Shown here: piece by piece, positions 9,384-22,082 of the stretch | How positions within the stretch are numbered: position 1 is the stretch's first letter | How the letters are laid out: each line of letters begins with the position of its first letter | NCBI GenBank assembly: GCA_027603945.1 | Contig: JADIIU010000015.1 | Coordinates: forward strand, 1 to 64,000 | Length of the DNA stretch: 64,000 bases | From: Terramyces sp. JEL0728 | Taxonomy: Eukaryota > Chytridiomycota > Chytridiomycetes > Rhizophydiales > Terramycetaceae | Direction of reading: 5' to 3' | Notes under the pieces: model-generated | Told to the model about the DNA's origin: nothing | The model's input: the letters and a program-made list of their open reading frames with translations, nothing else | The model's database searches: none | Made by a program: the position numbers and the translations under genes

Positions 9384-12300
9384 TTACTTATTTGGCACAA
9401 AGTAGTCCCGACCAATTGCAATTGCATCTACAGTCCTGCCAAAGCTCTTTGTAGGTATTGGTTTGAAGGTCCTTGCTCCACTGTCGTATTTGTAGAATTC
9501 TAGCACCCCCGCTGGATCTAGTTCGGTTGGCCCTGGACTGCCAGAGTATAGTTTAAGCGTTTGATCAAGATTAGGATCCCAAAAGTACAACCCTCTGAAT
9601 GCAAAATTATTTACATCTCTAAGCAGTATTACAAAATGGTTCGCGTCTGATTCTTTTAAATCCTGCATTAAATTGTGTAATACCTGCAACACTTCTTCTT
9701 TTACACCTTTGTTGAGGTTTCCTGCTAGACATACATGCATTAGTGCATTTTTAATTAGACTTTTGTTTGATTTTGTTGATAGTGTTTTTCTTAACTTGCT
9801 GGATGCTGGCTTTGGAGGTTTCGGAGTTTGTCGGGCAGATTCAACAAGTTTTTCTGATTTTCGTTTGAGTTTCTCTGAAATGATTTGTTCTTGAAGTAGA
9901 ACTTGTTCACTGTTGTTATAAATCTACTTACACTTTTTTTCTTGCAGTTTCTTCCTCCTTTTCTTGTTTGGATTTCGCTGGTGATTGCTTAAGAGGCTCT
10001 AGTTTTGTGGCAGATATAGGTTTCCTGTCATTTTCATCATATACTTTTCTTGGTTTGGTAGTTTTGCTTTTCAGAGTGATTTTGCCTAATCTTTTCATCT
10101 TTTGCACTCTTTGCCAAGATTCCTCACCTTTTGCATCATTCAAATCTAGAGGCTGGTCCTGCGGTTCATTTTCACCATCGCTTTCAGGCAAAGGATATGA
10201 TTGTAATCCGGTCCTTGGTCTTGAAATTGGTCTAGGCGTTTGATGAGTTTCTTCGGCAGCGATAGCAGTCCCTCCTCTGTTTGATGGGATAAATGCTAGT
10301 TCGTCATCATCACTATCAATCATTGTGTCGTTAAATTTAATTCTGTCAAATTGCGATTCTTTGGTTATTTTACCTTCAGCAAATGTATTGGATTCTCTTG
10401 GATTTTTAGCAATGCTATTTGATTCTTTAATTAATTGTTCGCTCGAGTTTCGGATTTTTAATATCATATTCCAAGTTGCATCATCAAGCTCATCATCAAG
10501 CTCATCATCATCGCTGCTGAGTCCATCTTTAACTTGAGAATTTGATGACAAACACGCTTGGGAGTTCAAATCTTCTCTATCATGTGCGCTACCGTTGCTC
10601 AAAAGAGGGCTAGTTACAGTTTCCTTAGGCGTTGAACTTTTAGAATGAGGATTTTCCCTAACGTACTCTTCATGGACATCCAGCTTATTTTGAAAACTTT
10701 CGATCTTCTGGCTGAAAATACTTGGAAGTTGTTCAACTTGAGATTTTTTCTGAACAGGAGCAATTTCGGCTGAATCCGTCCTACCTATAGCTGGAAGAGA
10801 CCCTCTGTCATCATCCCTACATCTAGCAGTTGAAGAGAATAGTGTTTGTGGATGATCTGATGGAGAACACGCCAAAAAAGGCATTTCATCTGGATCTTGG
10901 TTTAAGATATGTGACTTTTCCTTCTTTCTTGATTTTTTTGCGCTTGATTTTTTCTTTTTAGACTTGAATTTGGTTTCCTTTTCAATTTGGTCTTGTGCTC
11001 CTTGGATTACCTGCTCTTTGTTCTTGTTCAGGATTACATTTGGTTTGGATACTGTGTCGGTGGAAGGACTTGTGGAATTTGTGTCAGAAAGTGGTGAACC
11101 TCGTTCAGATTCTTGCTTTACTCGTTTGTCCAAGAATGCAGCTGTTTCTGCAATTTCATCCAGCAGAATAGTTGACGATTTTAATATTTCAGTGCTAATT
11201 GAACTGGCATTTTCCAAAAGAATTTTAGTATTATCCCCTTCAACGGGCTTTGTGGTCTCTTGGCACACAGTTTTATCCGGTTTACTGTTTGTTTGGGACA
11301 CTTGCCTTTCTATCTTGTAAAATTCGTCCAATTGCTCAGTTATCATTTCTGCAGCCAATAATAATGGGTTACTTTCAACATCCCCTTGTGAATCAGTAGC
11401 GTTATTCTTTAAAGAGTTTTTCTTTGTCCCTGATGCACTTTTTCTCTTTGACTTTGGTCTTTCATTTTCAATTGCAGGTCCGTGTTGTATATTATTATCA
11501 ACCAGAGATTCAATGTCCACACCTTTTGGTTTTGGTCTTTCACAATCAGCTGCTGGGTATTCCGCTGTATTGATATCAACGGAAACTGTGTTTGGATCGC
11601 TTTTACTTTCCAGATCGAGTGATTTTGAAGCTTTTAGGGACTTTTTCTTTTTTCTACTACTGCTCTTTGGTCTGGCCTTAACAGGAACTTTTAAAGTTAC
11701 TTTTGCAGCTAAATCAGCAGTTTTCCAAACAGGTTCAGTAGGTGTTTCGCTGGTGTTATCTCTCATTGGTGGATCTATTTGCTCAACTTTTATTTGCGAT
11801 TCTATCAGAGAATCACTCTCCACAATGATATTTTCTGTTTTATCAACCATATTTGATGGCTGATTTTCCGGGCTGCTCTGTAGCTCTTGTAAATCAATTT
11901 CATTGTTTAATTTTTGCCCAGATTTATCCACGTCAGTTGCCATCTTGCTGTTTGCCTTATTATCCAAGTAGCCCATGTTCTTTTTTTGAACAATGCCCAA
12001 AAATCTTCCAAGGAATGATACAATTAGGTATGATAAGTTTCCAGAGGCGATGTTTTGATTATCAATGCTGGACACGATATCGATCGGAGTCCATGGAATT
12101 ACTAGGTCCTTGTTTGTCAAATCAACTAATTCCTGAAGTAATTTGTAGTTCTTTTCGATCTTTGATTTTGATAAACCAGTTCCGATTTTGATTTTCTTGA
12201 TTAATCCCTTGCATTTTTCAGGATAATATCCTGCTATAGCCATGCACATCATCCATCCATTCTCTAGGTCTTGCGTTAAATCGTCAAATTCAGGGATGTG

Positions 12301-13408
12301 GTCCACATATGCTTTGTACTCTTCATGTTTTTTTAAAACAGTTAAACATTGATTCATCCAGATTAGAATCGCATCCTCCATGTCATACGGATACATGACT
12401 GTCGAGTCAAAGCTTGAGAAATTGTGCGTCAAGTATTTTACAGTTGGTTCCAGGCTAATACTGCGTATATCGGCAGATATGAATGCGGCAACGATATTGA
12501 TATGAACAGACTAGGTTAATTAAAGCTACCTCATAGAATGGCGTTTGATCTCGAATCATATCTTTGATTGACTGCAGTAGATTGGATTTTATATTCAAGA
12601 ATCCTTTCCTTACCAGGTTATCCAGAAATGCAGAGAATGAATCTTTTTTGAAATCCAAGTTATTTTCAAGCTGCTTTGTTTCTTTTGAAAGGAACATTAG
12701 TTTGTTCAAAGTATTATACAACTCGCAATCGCACAATGCCTGTATAGTTCTTTTAGGGACGCAAGTCTTGTCAGTTTGGCGGACCAGTGTATAGTGCGAG
12801 TTAATAGTTTCGAGTAGCTTTGACTGGGAAAGAAGTGGATGCCTGACTAACAGGTATTTGATTTTTTGAAGCATCCATTGAATCATTGGTCTAAAGGTGC
12901 GTTCTGTTGGGGGGTAGTCTTCCTCTTTTTCTGTTATAGCTTCTGATTTTTCTGCTTGGTATTTATTCTCTTCCAATTGCGATAGTTTCCAGATGTTGTA
13001 GAGCTCAGCTAGGATTTTCTTGCACGCACTTGACTCTCCGGCTTTTGCGTCCTGCAGTACAGTTTCTGATAGCTTGCTTAGGGACTCTTGGTATGAATGA
13101 AGCTTCTCGTCCAGCAATGCCTTGTTGTATGAAAATTGTGTTGATAATTTATCTGCAAAGTTGCTCGCAATCAACTTGATGCCTTTTGCTAGCGTCACAT
13201 AGTTCCTTAGAGAGATATTTGGACAATCCCATGCTTCTGGCGTTGTATACCATGTCAAATCCACGCTGGAAGGAGAAATGAGTGACAGCAGCTATTGTCA
13301 ATATTAGCTTGCCTGTAGTAATACAAAGCCATTTAATAAATCCTGCTCGTTAATCGGCTCGCTATCTACTTGGATAGCCAGCCAATCTAGTAGCTCTTGT
13401 TCTTGCAT
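9384..13408 (-). CDS. Hook-domain + CAMSAP/patronin fusion, microtubule minus-end protein
   Basis: A 1,320-residue protein from four exons. Introns: a 21-nt GC-AG intron (13292-13312), 19 nt (12511-12529) and 22 nt (9910-9931). Residues 1 to about 150 resemble the Hook N-terminal CH-like domain (LLDWL...DLLNGFVLLQLLSLISPSSVD). From about residue 165 the sequence follows CAMSAP: an IQWML helix, CDCELYNTLNKLM, then KYLTHNFSSF...PYDMEDAILIWMNQ of the CAMSAP CH domain. A long charged, Ser-rich linker leads to a C-terminal CKK domain (LIKNALMHVCLAG, HFVILLRDVNNFAFRGLYFWDP, PTKSFGRTVDAIAIG). CKK binds microtubule minus ends. The Hook and CAMSAP parts share one uninterrupted exon, so they are one gene. 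Confidence 0.8.
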
Positions 13409-13600
13409 TTGCTGAAAACTGGACGCGATTCAATGACATCACTTGAACTGTGGTCGCAACAAGTTATTGTCAATTCAGACTGAAAATGGATTTACAAATC
13501 TCAAATTATTGATTTCTCACCATTCCAACCTATCAAAGCCGCAGTTTCGATATTAAAATCACTCTGAAATTGCATTCATTTAAATGCAGTCCAGGCAGTG
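13409..13600. other. Short promoter region upstream of Hook-CAMSAP
   Basis: About 190 bases between the Hook-CAMSAP start and the stop of the small membrane-protein gene. Nothing specific is recognised. Confidence 0.4.
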
Positions 13601-13827
13601 CTATAACCGATCTCTCCCTCCCGATAGATTGAAAAACATCTGCTCTGTATCCTATGAATTTTATTAAACTTAAACCAAGAGTGCTTCTCCATGTTGTGAA
13701 AACAAGTACACTGCTGCTGCAAAGCTAGGGTTAATGAAAAATACATTGATCCGTGGAATATTATCTTAAAGTTTCCTGCGTTCAATATTTCGTTTTTAAT
13801 TGATGCTTCGATTGTTCCTTTGGCCAT
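13601..13827 (-). CDS. Tiny single-pass membrane protein, function unknown
   Basis: A 60-residue protein is obtained after removing a 20-nt intron (13725-13744) and a 24-nt intron (13652-13675); both have GT...TTAAC/TTAAT...AG structure. It starts MAKGTIEASIKNEIL. The middle reads FKIIFHG followed by a hydrophobic run (SIFAAAVYLF) that could span a membrane once, then a short polar tail. Size and layout would suit a small mitochondrial or ER complex subunit, but I do not recognise the family. Its ATG lies only 22 bp from the ATG of the divergent C-CAP-domain gene. Confidence 0.45.
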
Positions 13828-13849
13828 AATTTCAAGTGAAAAAAAATTC

Positions 13850-14374
13850 ATGTCTATCAACGCCCTTAATCAGATCCTTTCAACCCGCTCACCTCGAACG
13901 ATACTTGAAAATCTAGAGAATGAAACCAGAGTCACTCCTCCTAGACCGGCGCCAATCTTTCTCTCAAAGTGCAACGGATGTACATTTGATTTTAAACAAA
14001 CCACTGTAACTCAGTTTTCAGCAATCGAAACAAACAACAGTGAAATTCAGTTCAGAAAAATCATCTCATCTGTTGAATTTATCAAATGCAATGAAATTAA
14101 AATTTCGCTGAATGAGGGAGAAACTGGAACAATTGTTTTGGACAACTGCAACGATATTTCAGTAGAATTCAACATTGATCCGAAAGACTGGATGATTTAC
14201 ACCAGCAGGAATTTGAAATTGAAAATTATACATGAAAAAGTAGAATATAAAATCCCGCAGATAAATTGGCCAGAAGGCAGAGTTGAAATGGGGTTGAAGA
14301 CTGTTTACAGGGATGGTAAATTCGACACTTTCCTCTCGGATTCATTTGGAAACAAAGTAGAACACTCTCAATAA
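13850..14374 (+). CDS. C-CAP/TBCC-like beta-helix domain protein
   Basis: A 174-residue intronless protein. From about residue 38 it shows the beta-helical CARP repeats of cyclase-associated protein C-termini and tubulin cofactor C: short strands punctuated by N-C and by GTIVLDNCNDISV. An acidic-aromatic C-terminus (GLKTVYRDGKFDTFLSD) resembles the end of CAP, where it contacts actin. There is no N-terminal CAP domain or proline-rich linker, so this is a stand-alone C-CAP protein rather than full CAP. ATG 13850 is used because the open frame upstream has no ATG. An actin- or tubulin-related role is inferred from the fold. Confidence 0.6.
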   Translation: MSINALNQILSTRSPRTILENLENETRVTPPRPAPIFLSKCNGCTFDFKQTTVTQFSAIETNNSEIQFRKIISSVEFIKCNEIKISLNEGETGTIVLDNCNDISVEFNIDPKDWMIYTSRNLKLKIIHEKVEYKIPQINWPEGRVEMGLKTVYRDGKFDTFLSDSFGNKVEHSQ

Positions 14375-14388
14375 ACTTGTATAAATAT

Positions 14389-15402
<1,014 letters not shown>

Positions 15403-15450
15403 TTAACTGTAAAAAAAGTCAATTTTGGGATTTCTTTTTTTGCAAATTTA

Positions 15451-18130
15451 ATGATGCTGAGGTTATTAAAAAGGCGGATTTCAACACTAGACAAAAAGTC
15501 AAAGGATATTCCAGCTATAGACAATTACTCGCTGTCAAAATCAGTACTAAAAACCTGCAATATTCTTGCAAAAGTTAGGAGGAAAAATATATTGTTGGCT
15601 GCACCTCATTCAGGATCAGCTAGATTATTTCTGCATGTTGCACAACAAATGGCAAAGAACAACGATGCAAATTTGATTACCTTGGATTACCAAACCGTTT
15701 TGAATTGCTGTGAAGAAGTTGGATTGATCGAGCACAAAAATTACATCCAAGACTTGAAGTTTACCAAAGCCTTTTCTCCGGGAAGCTATGAAATTTTTCA
15801 GGAGGATGTTGAAGAAGATGATGACGATGAGGATATTTCCTCCCTTCATTTTGATTCATTTGAACCACCAAAATCAAAGAATCTGATTGTTAATTTCAAT
15901 GTTACAAACGAAGAAGAAAACTCTTTCAGCATCAACAAATTTTCGGTTACTTCGGATTCTCCAAAGAAAGAAGTTACAATTCAGCATCAGCACAAAAATG
16001 TTTACCACAGAGAATTAACAGATGAGCAGATAAATTCATTTCTGGAAGCATTGAAATTGAAATTAAAAGCCAGTAATACCGCGGAATTTATATTATTAAG
16101 GGATTTGACTGATATGGTCGAAGTGGAGTCGAATACTTCAGGGAAAAGGTTTGTCAGCGGGCTGATTGAAATGATCAGACAGTTGCGCGAAGAAAAATAC
16201 CCAGTGCTGCTGATAGCCGCTAGCAGCCCTTCTTTGTTGGATACAAAGAATTTGATCAAAGATAAAGAGTATTTCGCTCAACTAATGGATGGGACTATTT
16301 CAGTAAGCGGAGATGGGTTCAATGAAGTTAATATGGCAACAGACGGTACTCTATTTCAATCTGTCCTAGATTCAAAGTTGGACCATTTTGAAAAAGTCGA
16401 ATTGTTGCCGCCAGCTCACATATTTATGTCATTGCAAGGATCTAAACTATCAAGCAAAAAGGAGCTAGAACTACAAAAAGATCAATTTAACCGCTACATT
16501 TCTCGGTTGGGAAAAGATATGGATGATAGAATTGCGGAACTAAACATCGAAACTATCGCCAGTGTGTTCAAAAAGCACAGTATCAAATTTACAAAGAATG
16601 AGTACAGCATGTCGAAAGAAATCGAAGGAATGAAAGTCAAAGAATTTAGAGAATTGATTGATAGCTTCCTCACCAGCGAAATTCTACCAATTACGAAAAT
16701 AGAACGTTTAGTGGTGTTATCTATTGGAGAAAGAATGTCCTCTCATCCAAATGAATCGCCAATTAAAATTACCCCTAAAGAAGTATTCAGCGCAATCAAC
16801 ATTTTATCTGAAACAGATATTTCTAGGTTTTCGAGAATGTCTCTGGCAGAAAGGGAAAAAAGGGCTTTCCCGATTATTGATGGAAAGGTAGAAAATGAAG
16901 GGGCTAGCAAACCTGTAAATACCGAAAAGTCTGTCGAAGAAGATGGGTTGTTAGAGGAGCTAAAAAAGAGTGGCACAAAGCTGAACAAATATGAAAAGAG
17001 AATTATTTCTACTGTTGTAGAGCCAAGCTTGATCACTACCGGACTTGGAGATCTTATTCTACCATCTTCTACGAAACTTGCGTTGCAGACACTCATTTCA
17101 TTACCACTGATGAGGCCAGAGCTATTCTCTGCTGGAGTATTAGCCAGATCGTCAATTAACGGAGTATTACTGTTTGGACCGCCTGTATTGACTCTTTAAC
17201 ATTAGGGGACTGGTAAAACTATGCTTGCAAAAGCAATAGCTAAAAGCTCGGGGGCAAAATTCATGAATATTAGCCTTTCGGATATCTTTGACAAGTACAT
17301 TGGAGAGGGTGAAAAAAATGTACGGGCAATATTTACACTGGCAAGGAAAATAGACGGTCCTTGTGTTATTTTCTTGGATGAAGTGGACGCAGTGTTTGGT
17401 TCCAGAAGAAGTGATGAAAGTGGTGGAAACAGAAGAGAAATTATGAACCAGTTCATGTCAGAATGGGACGGGTAATCTTGGACTAATCTAGACTCACAAA
17501 CAACAACAGAGGATTGATCATATTGGGAGCAACCAACAGACCGTTTGATCTCGATGATGCGATACTAAGACGCATGCCCCGCCGTATACTAGGTACTTTG
17601 CGCTCACATTAGTCGATATGCCAAACGAGGAAGCGCGCAAAAGTATATTGGCTGTCCATCTAAAAGGGGAAGAGTTGGGCAAAGATGTGGATTTGAGCGA
17701 ACTAGCAAAAAAAACTGAACAATACTCTGGAAGTGATTTGAAAAACCTGTGCGTTGCTGCTGCCCTACATAGAGTTAAAGAACAGATTGTATTTGATGCC
17801 ACAACACAAGGAGGCTCTCTGGACGCAAAAGCGCACCAGGAAATACAAGAAAGGTTAAAGACTATAGATGATTGGGGTGCGTTTATGAAAAAGTCGGGAA
17901 TAGCACCCCAATCTGCTGTGGTGTCGCCATTGTTAAAGCATCATTTCGACCTTGCATTCAAAGAAACCCCGCCGTCTCTTTCAGATGAGATGCAAACACT
18001 CCAGGAATTAAGAAAATGGGATAAGCAGTATGGCGATGGCGCTGGGAACAGACAAAAGAAACACCAATCTCCATTTGGATTTACACTGAAACACAAGAAA
18101 GAAGAAAAAAGTCAAGAAAACGTACCATAA
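15451..18130 (+). CDS. AAA ATPase of the Msp1/spastin-like group, probably mitochondrial
   Basis: An 872-residue protein. The start is basic and hydrophobic ([11 protein letters not shown]), like a mitochondrial presequence. Residues up to about 570 are a long regulatory region with an acidic stretch. The single AAA module follows: [13 protein letters not shown] (Walker A), [13 protein letters not shown] (Walker B), [20 protein letters not shown] (sensor 1 and paired Arg fingers). The C-terminal helices and a basic tail end the protein. Introns at 17185-17205, 17472-17491 and 17593-17612 interrupt Walker A, WDG and RILVDMP; each is repaired in phase. The domain resembles ATAD1/Msp1, which extracts mislocalised membrane proteins, but the large N-terminal part differs. 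Confidence 0.85.
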
Positions 18131-18158
18131 ATGTTATTTAATATGCAATAATTCTGTT

Positions 18159-20150
18159 TCAATTACCTTTGAGTTTTGCGTACGACGAAAATGAGGAGTA
18201 ATCGATCCATTTCTTTGAAACTAAAGCCCACGGGTTTTCTTGCAATGCAAAATCCATTTCTTTGCAAATGCCTTCATCTACAGTTACTAGACGATTACCA
18301 CCATACTCGGCAAGCTTTTTCAACAATGACTGGCAATAAACTCTAATGTTTTCGATCCCTGTGTTTTGCACTACAGCCAGTTTGGGTATAAGTTCCAGGT
18401 CTGCCAAGTCTTTTGCTCTTCTGTGTGAGTTACAGAAGGGCAAGAGTGCCCACAAAGCATGCTCAATGCAAAGTAAATTATACCCGCCAATTAATTCAAC
18501 CAGCTTTGCTATTATTTCTGATTCCAGCAAAACCTGCTGCATAGGCTCTTTTCCTGAAATATAAAATATTAGTTTGCACATTTGAATTACTATTCTTACA
18601 TCATCCGAGAGTTTTTCAACAGCACACTCACATAGAATCTTGCAGAGTGAGACAGAAATAGCTGTTTAAAGATGATGTTACCTGTTGAACTAACAATACG
18701 CTGCAGCTGGTAGATAGAGTCCAGCCGAGTAGAAATACAATCAGACTTCATGCCTCCAATTAAACTAATAACCAAAGTCTGTAACTCTTCATCCATTTGT
18801 ACTTTTGGATCTGGGGCATCCTCAACCTCCGTTTCCAATTGATTAACAGACATTTCACTGAACTTTTTGTTGAGAGATAAAGTGGATTGTTTTAGACTCG
18901 TTGAGGATTTAAAATCGGGTAGTTTTTTCATTGATTTTAAAGTCAAAGATTCAAGGTTGCTTACAGCTCTTTCCTTTAGATTTTTCGTTGATTTAAATTC
19001 TATTGGGTTTGAAGCGCTGATAGCGGTCATTGATTGTCGAGTTGAAAATACATCAGCTTTTGAATTTAGAACTGAGATTGATACTGATTTCTTTGAAGGT
19101 TTATTCAAAGATAGGTTTTTTGGCAAATCCGGTAAACTTTCTGACGAAGAACAGCTTCCACTAAATTCTGTTTTTTGTGCTGTGGGTAGAGTAGTTACAA
19201 CATTTTGTTCTTTTCCCTTTGTCAGATTCGTAGTTGATTGGACACTATCAATAACAGGTTTTTTCCTTTCTTTTGTATTTACCAAAGACAAGAAATTAAT
19301 CAGCTGCTGCCTTGTAGATTTTGCAAATTGTGCAGCTTCAATCAAACCAAATCCTGCCAAGTTCTTTAATATCGTTTTAGCATGGGAAACTATATCCATG
19401 TGCTTGATCTTGAGCATCGACAGAATAACTCGTAGTCCATCTCTGCGAAGAAATCCTTTTGCTAGAACCTCTGTTGCTGTAAATTTTACAAACAATGCTA
19501 GCCATTCAATTGATGTTTCCCCATAGCAATAACGCCTAAAGCTGGACATTAAAATCCTGGATAGAGCCGGTGTAACCAACCCTCTTCTGAAGCTTGATTC
19601 CAAAAGTTTTTGAACAGCTTGGATGCTCGTTGTCCGCAATAGTACGTTTCGCGTGCCAAATACTTTGGCAAAACCGTCTTGATTGCAACATTGCATGAAT
19701 TCATCAGCAAATACCTCCGACGATGACGAATATTTCAGTACTAGACGCACTGCAAACATACTAATTTCGTCATGATCTGATATGTAAAATGTGGACGACA
19801 ACGCTTTTGCCAAATCAGCAAGGTGTGTTGTCGCCAATTTTGAAACTATTTTAATTTGAAATAACTGTCAAGTACACTGCGTTCCAGCAGTTTCAACGAA
19901 CCATCCAATACCGTTGATGTTGTTTGTCGAGAGGTAAGAAGCATAATGGATCTAAAAGTACGCTCTGATACGAATTTCACTTGCTCGCCATCTGGTTTAA
20001 ACTGAAATACCTTCCTCCAAGATTGACAGCAGCTCTTTCAAGATTAGCTGTACTACAATTTCTGAAGTTGAATGCGACAATATTTCCAAACAGATTGAAA
20101 TGTCTTTTTCAGATAGTTTGGGGTTATCTCTTATGAAATAAAAGTACCTT
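18159..20150 (-). CDS. Armadillo/HEAT-like helical-repeat protein
   Basis: At least about 640 residues of alpha-helical repeats read across three introns of 20 nt (18662-18681), 20 nt (19846-19865) and 19 nt (near 20000). Helices such as LRRDGLRVILSMLKIKHMDIVSHAKTILKNLAGFG look like ARM repeats. A Ser/Lys-rich linker (about 19270-18830) separates two repeat blocks. The C-terminal block again has an ARM-like unit. The 5' end is unresolved: the frame is open back to about 20150 but lacks an ATG, so a further short exon upstream is likely. Family and function are not recognised; ARM proteins are usually scaffolds. Confidence 0.6.
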
Positions 20151-20554
20151 GGAGGCTATACAAGATTGAATTAGCGTTGAAGTTTTGTGATTGGTAAAGT
20201 AGTTTATATATTACATTCATTGGTTAGTTTACTTATCCAGAGTAATCTAATAATCAAGTCGGATTCCAATTTCCAGTTTGGTTAATTTAAAGATTGTATA
20301 AAACTACGCGCGAGGAAGTTAGCTATTTGGCACCGTCAGCACACACAAGTAGCGAAGCCAGTCTATGTATCATTTGGAGTACTGTCTGCTTGCAGTAGTA
20401 TTCGAGTCTGCCACGATATTCCGTCACATGTAATACAACCTCAATTCTTATCCTTTGAATAATACAACTGCAATTTATAATAAATCGGTATTTCGAGCAT
20501 TTCAATCTTGCATAGATTTGGAACCAGTTGGAAAAAGTTCACGTCACTCACACC
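20151..20554. other. Region between helical-repeat and 7TM genes
   Basis: About 400 bases probably holding the missing first exon of the minus-strand repeat protein and the promoter of the 7TM gene. No other feature was recognised. It is not part of the 14.4 kb duplication, which begins at 20584. Confidence 0.4.
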
Positions 20555-22054
20555 ATGTCTGGGATTTCCATACTGCAATCAGGATGGTACTCGTCTTTTA
20601 GCTGCAGCGGTCCGCCAGATACCATATATTTGTTTGATGAAAACAATCCTACTCCCAATTACAATGCTACTGACAGTCCGATTCCTTATTGTGGATCTTG
20701 CCCACTAGGCATTCCCGCTGGATGCTGTATTTCTTCACTAGATTTGGAATTTACAGTAAACTATACTTCAATCACTAATATTTATGTTATGGATACTTTT
20801 TCTTTGTCATTTCCGGTTGCCAGTAATGGCTTTTCGTATTGCAAACTCGCACCATCGGACAGCACATCACTTGACGGATACGATGGGGTGTACTATCTCG
20901 GAAACGACCAATGCATAGATGGAACCAGATGTAATAGGAAGGACATGACATTTTCGGTTTTCGAGCATCCAGATTGTACAGGGAATACAGAACTATTCGA
21001 TATTACAAACAGCTCTGTTCAAACCTCTTTAGCTTTTGGGGGTATTTTCATTGACTTGGTGTTCATTACAAACGGCTCGGTGAATTTCAGTTGGTACGGC
21101 ATTTCTCCACAATCCAGCTTGGTTCCGATATACCAAAGTGCAGTGGAAATCTTTTATGCAATATGCTATGCCCTGTCTCTCTTTGTTTGTACACTCACTC
21201 TAGTCTTGTCTTCAAGGAGGTATTGGATCTTTAGGAGATTTCAGGATATACTGTTTGCAATAACGCAGATAGTTTATCTGGCCTATATTGTAGTTCATTT
21301 TATTTACGACAACACGCAAATCATCGAAATGGTACAGTACTGTTTGTTCGATATCAGTATTCATGTTTTACAAGTTTACTCGCTCATTTCCGTTTGGATT
21401 TGCTGCCATATTATTTTCACACTCTTCGTGGACTATAAAACCGCTCTGAACCAAACAATTGTGTATCTCTTTTTTACGCTATTTTATCTGGGAACGAAAT
21501 CCTTTTCAATAGTTGCAGATGTGTACAATGCAATGGATTACGCAGACTCTTTCTTTTATTTTAATGCGCTGAATTCACAAACAGCTACTTATTGGAACAT
21601 TGTCTATATTGTAATCCGGGTTATTCCCTCCCTGCTAATCCAATGGAAATTGCTCAGCAGTGCTAATAGTCGAAAAGTCCAGCAAGCAAGTAGGAAGATT
21701 AAAATACTCTTGACGCTCACATTGCTACAAATTGGGATAGTCCTGGCTTACGAGTTGCTGCAGATATTGCTATTTAACACACGGATCTGGCGTAGCGACA
21801 GAACATTTTTGGGATTCAGAAGTCTTGTTTGTCTACTTGAAGCCGTCAACTTTCTTTTGGTTTTTGTTATCTATGAAAAGCTGGTTGATGTAATAGAAAG
21901 CATCGTGCATAGGAAGAAAAGGATCGAGGTGCCAGTCGAGATAAAGTCAGCTGAAGTAACCGAACTGATGGAAGCAAAGAATAATCCAGTAGATTCAAGG
22001 GCAAAAATAGTGGATTCAAGGGCAAAAGTTGTAGATTCAAATACCGTCCGTTAA
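20555..22054 (+). CDS. Seven-transmembrane receptor-like protein (copy 1)
   Basis: A 499-residue intronless protein. The N-terminal ~200 residues are polar with about 12 Cys and several N-glycosylation sites, as in an extracellular domain. Then come seven hydrophobic segments (starting at VEIFYAICYALSLFVCTLTLVL, FQDILFAITQIVYLAYIVV, DISIHVLQVYSLISVWICC, IVYLFFTLFYLG, WNIVYIVIRVIPSLLIQW, ILLTLTLLQIGIVLAYELLQI and LVCLLEAVNFLLVFVIY) and a charged cytoplasmic tail with a VDSRAKI/VDSRAKV repeat. The topology suits a GPCR-like receptor, but no known GPCR motif was identified and no signal peptide follows ATG 20555. The duplication boundary falls inside codon 10. Confidence 0.6.
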   Translation: MSGISILQSGWYSSFSCSGPPDTIYLFDENNPTPNYNATDSPIPYCGSCPLGIPAGCCISSLDLEFTVNYTSITNIYVMDTFSLSFPVASNGFSYCKLAPSDSTSLDGYDGVYYLGNDQCIDGTRCNRKDMTFSVFEHPDCTGNTELFDITNSSVQTSLAFGGIFIDLVFITNGSVNFSWYGISPQSSLVPIYQSAVEIFYAICYALSLFVCTLTLVLSSRRYWIFRRFQDILFAITQIVYLAYIVVHFIYDNTQIIEMVQYCLFDISIHVLQVYSLISVWICCHIIFTLFVDYKTALNQTIVYLFFTLFYLGTKSFSIVADVYNAMDYADSFFYFNALNSQTATYWNIVYIVIRVIPSLLIQWKLLSSANSRKVQQASRKIKILLTLTLLQIGIVLAYELLQILLFNTRIWRSDRTFLGFRSLVCLLEAVNFLLVFVIYEKLVDVIESIVHRKKRIEVPVEIKSAEVTELMEAKNNPVDSRAKIVDSRAKVVDSNTVR

Positions 22055-22082
22055 TAAATTCAGCGCGTGCAATTTTTCTTGA

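Noticed and set aside
10325..10537. Poly-Ser plus-strand ORFs opposite the Hook-CAMSAP gene
   Set aside because: They are antisense shadows of the Asp/Glu/Lys-rich CAMSAP linker and have no independent coding signal.
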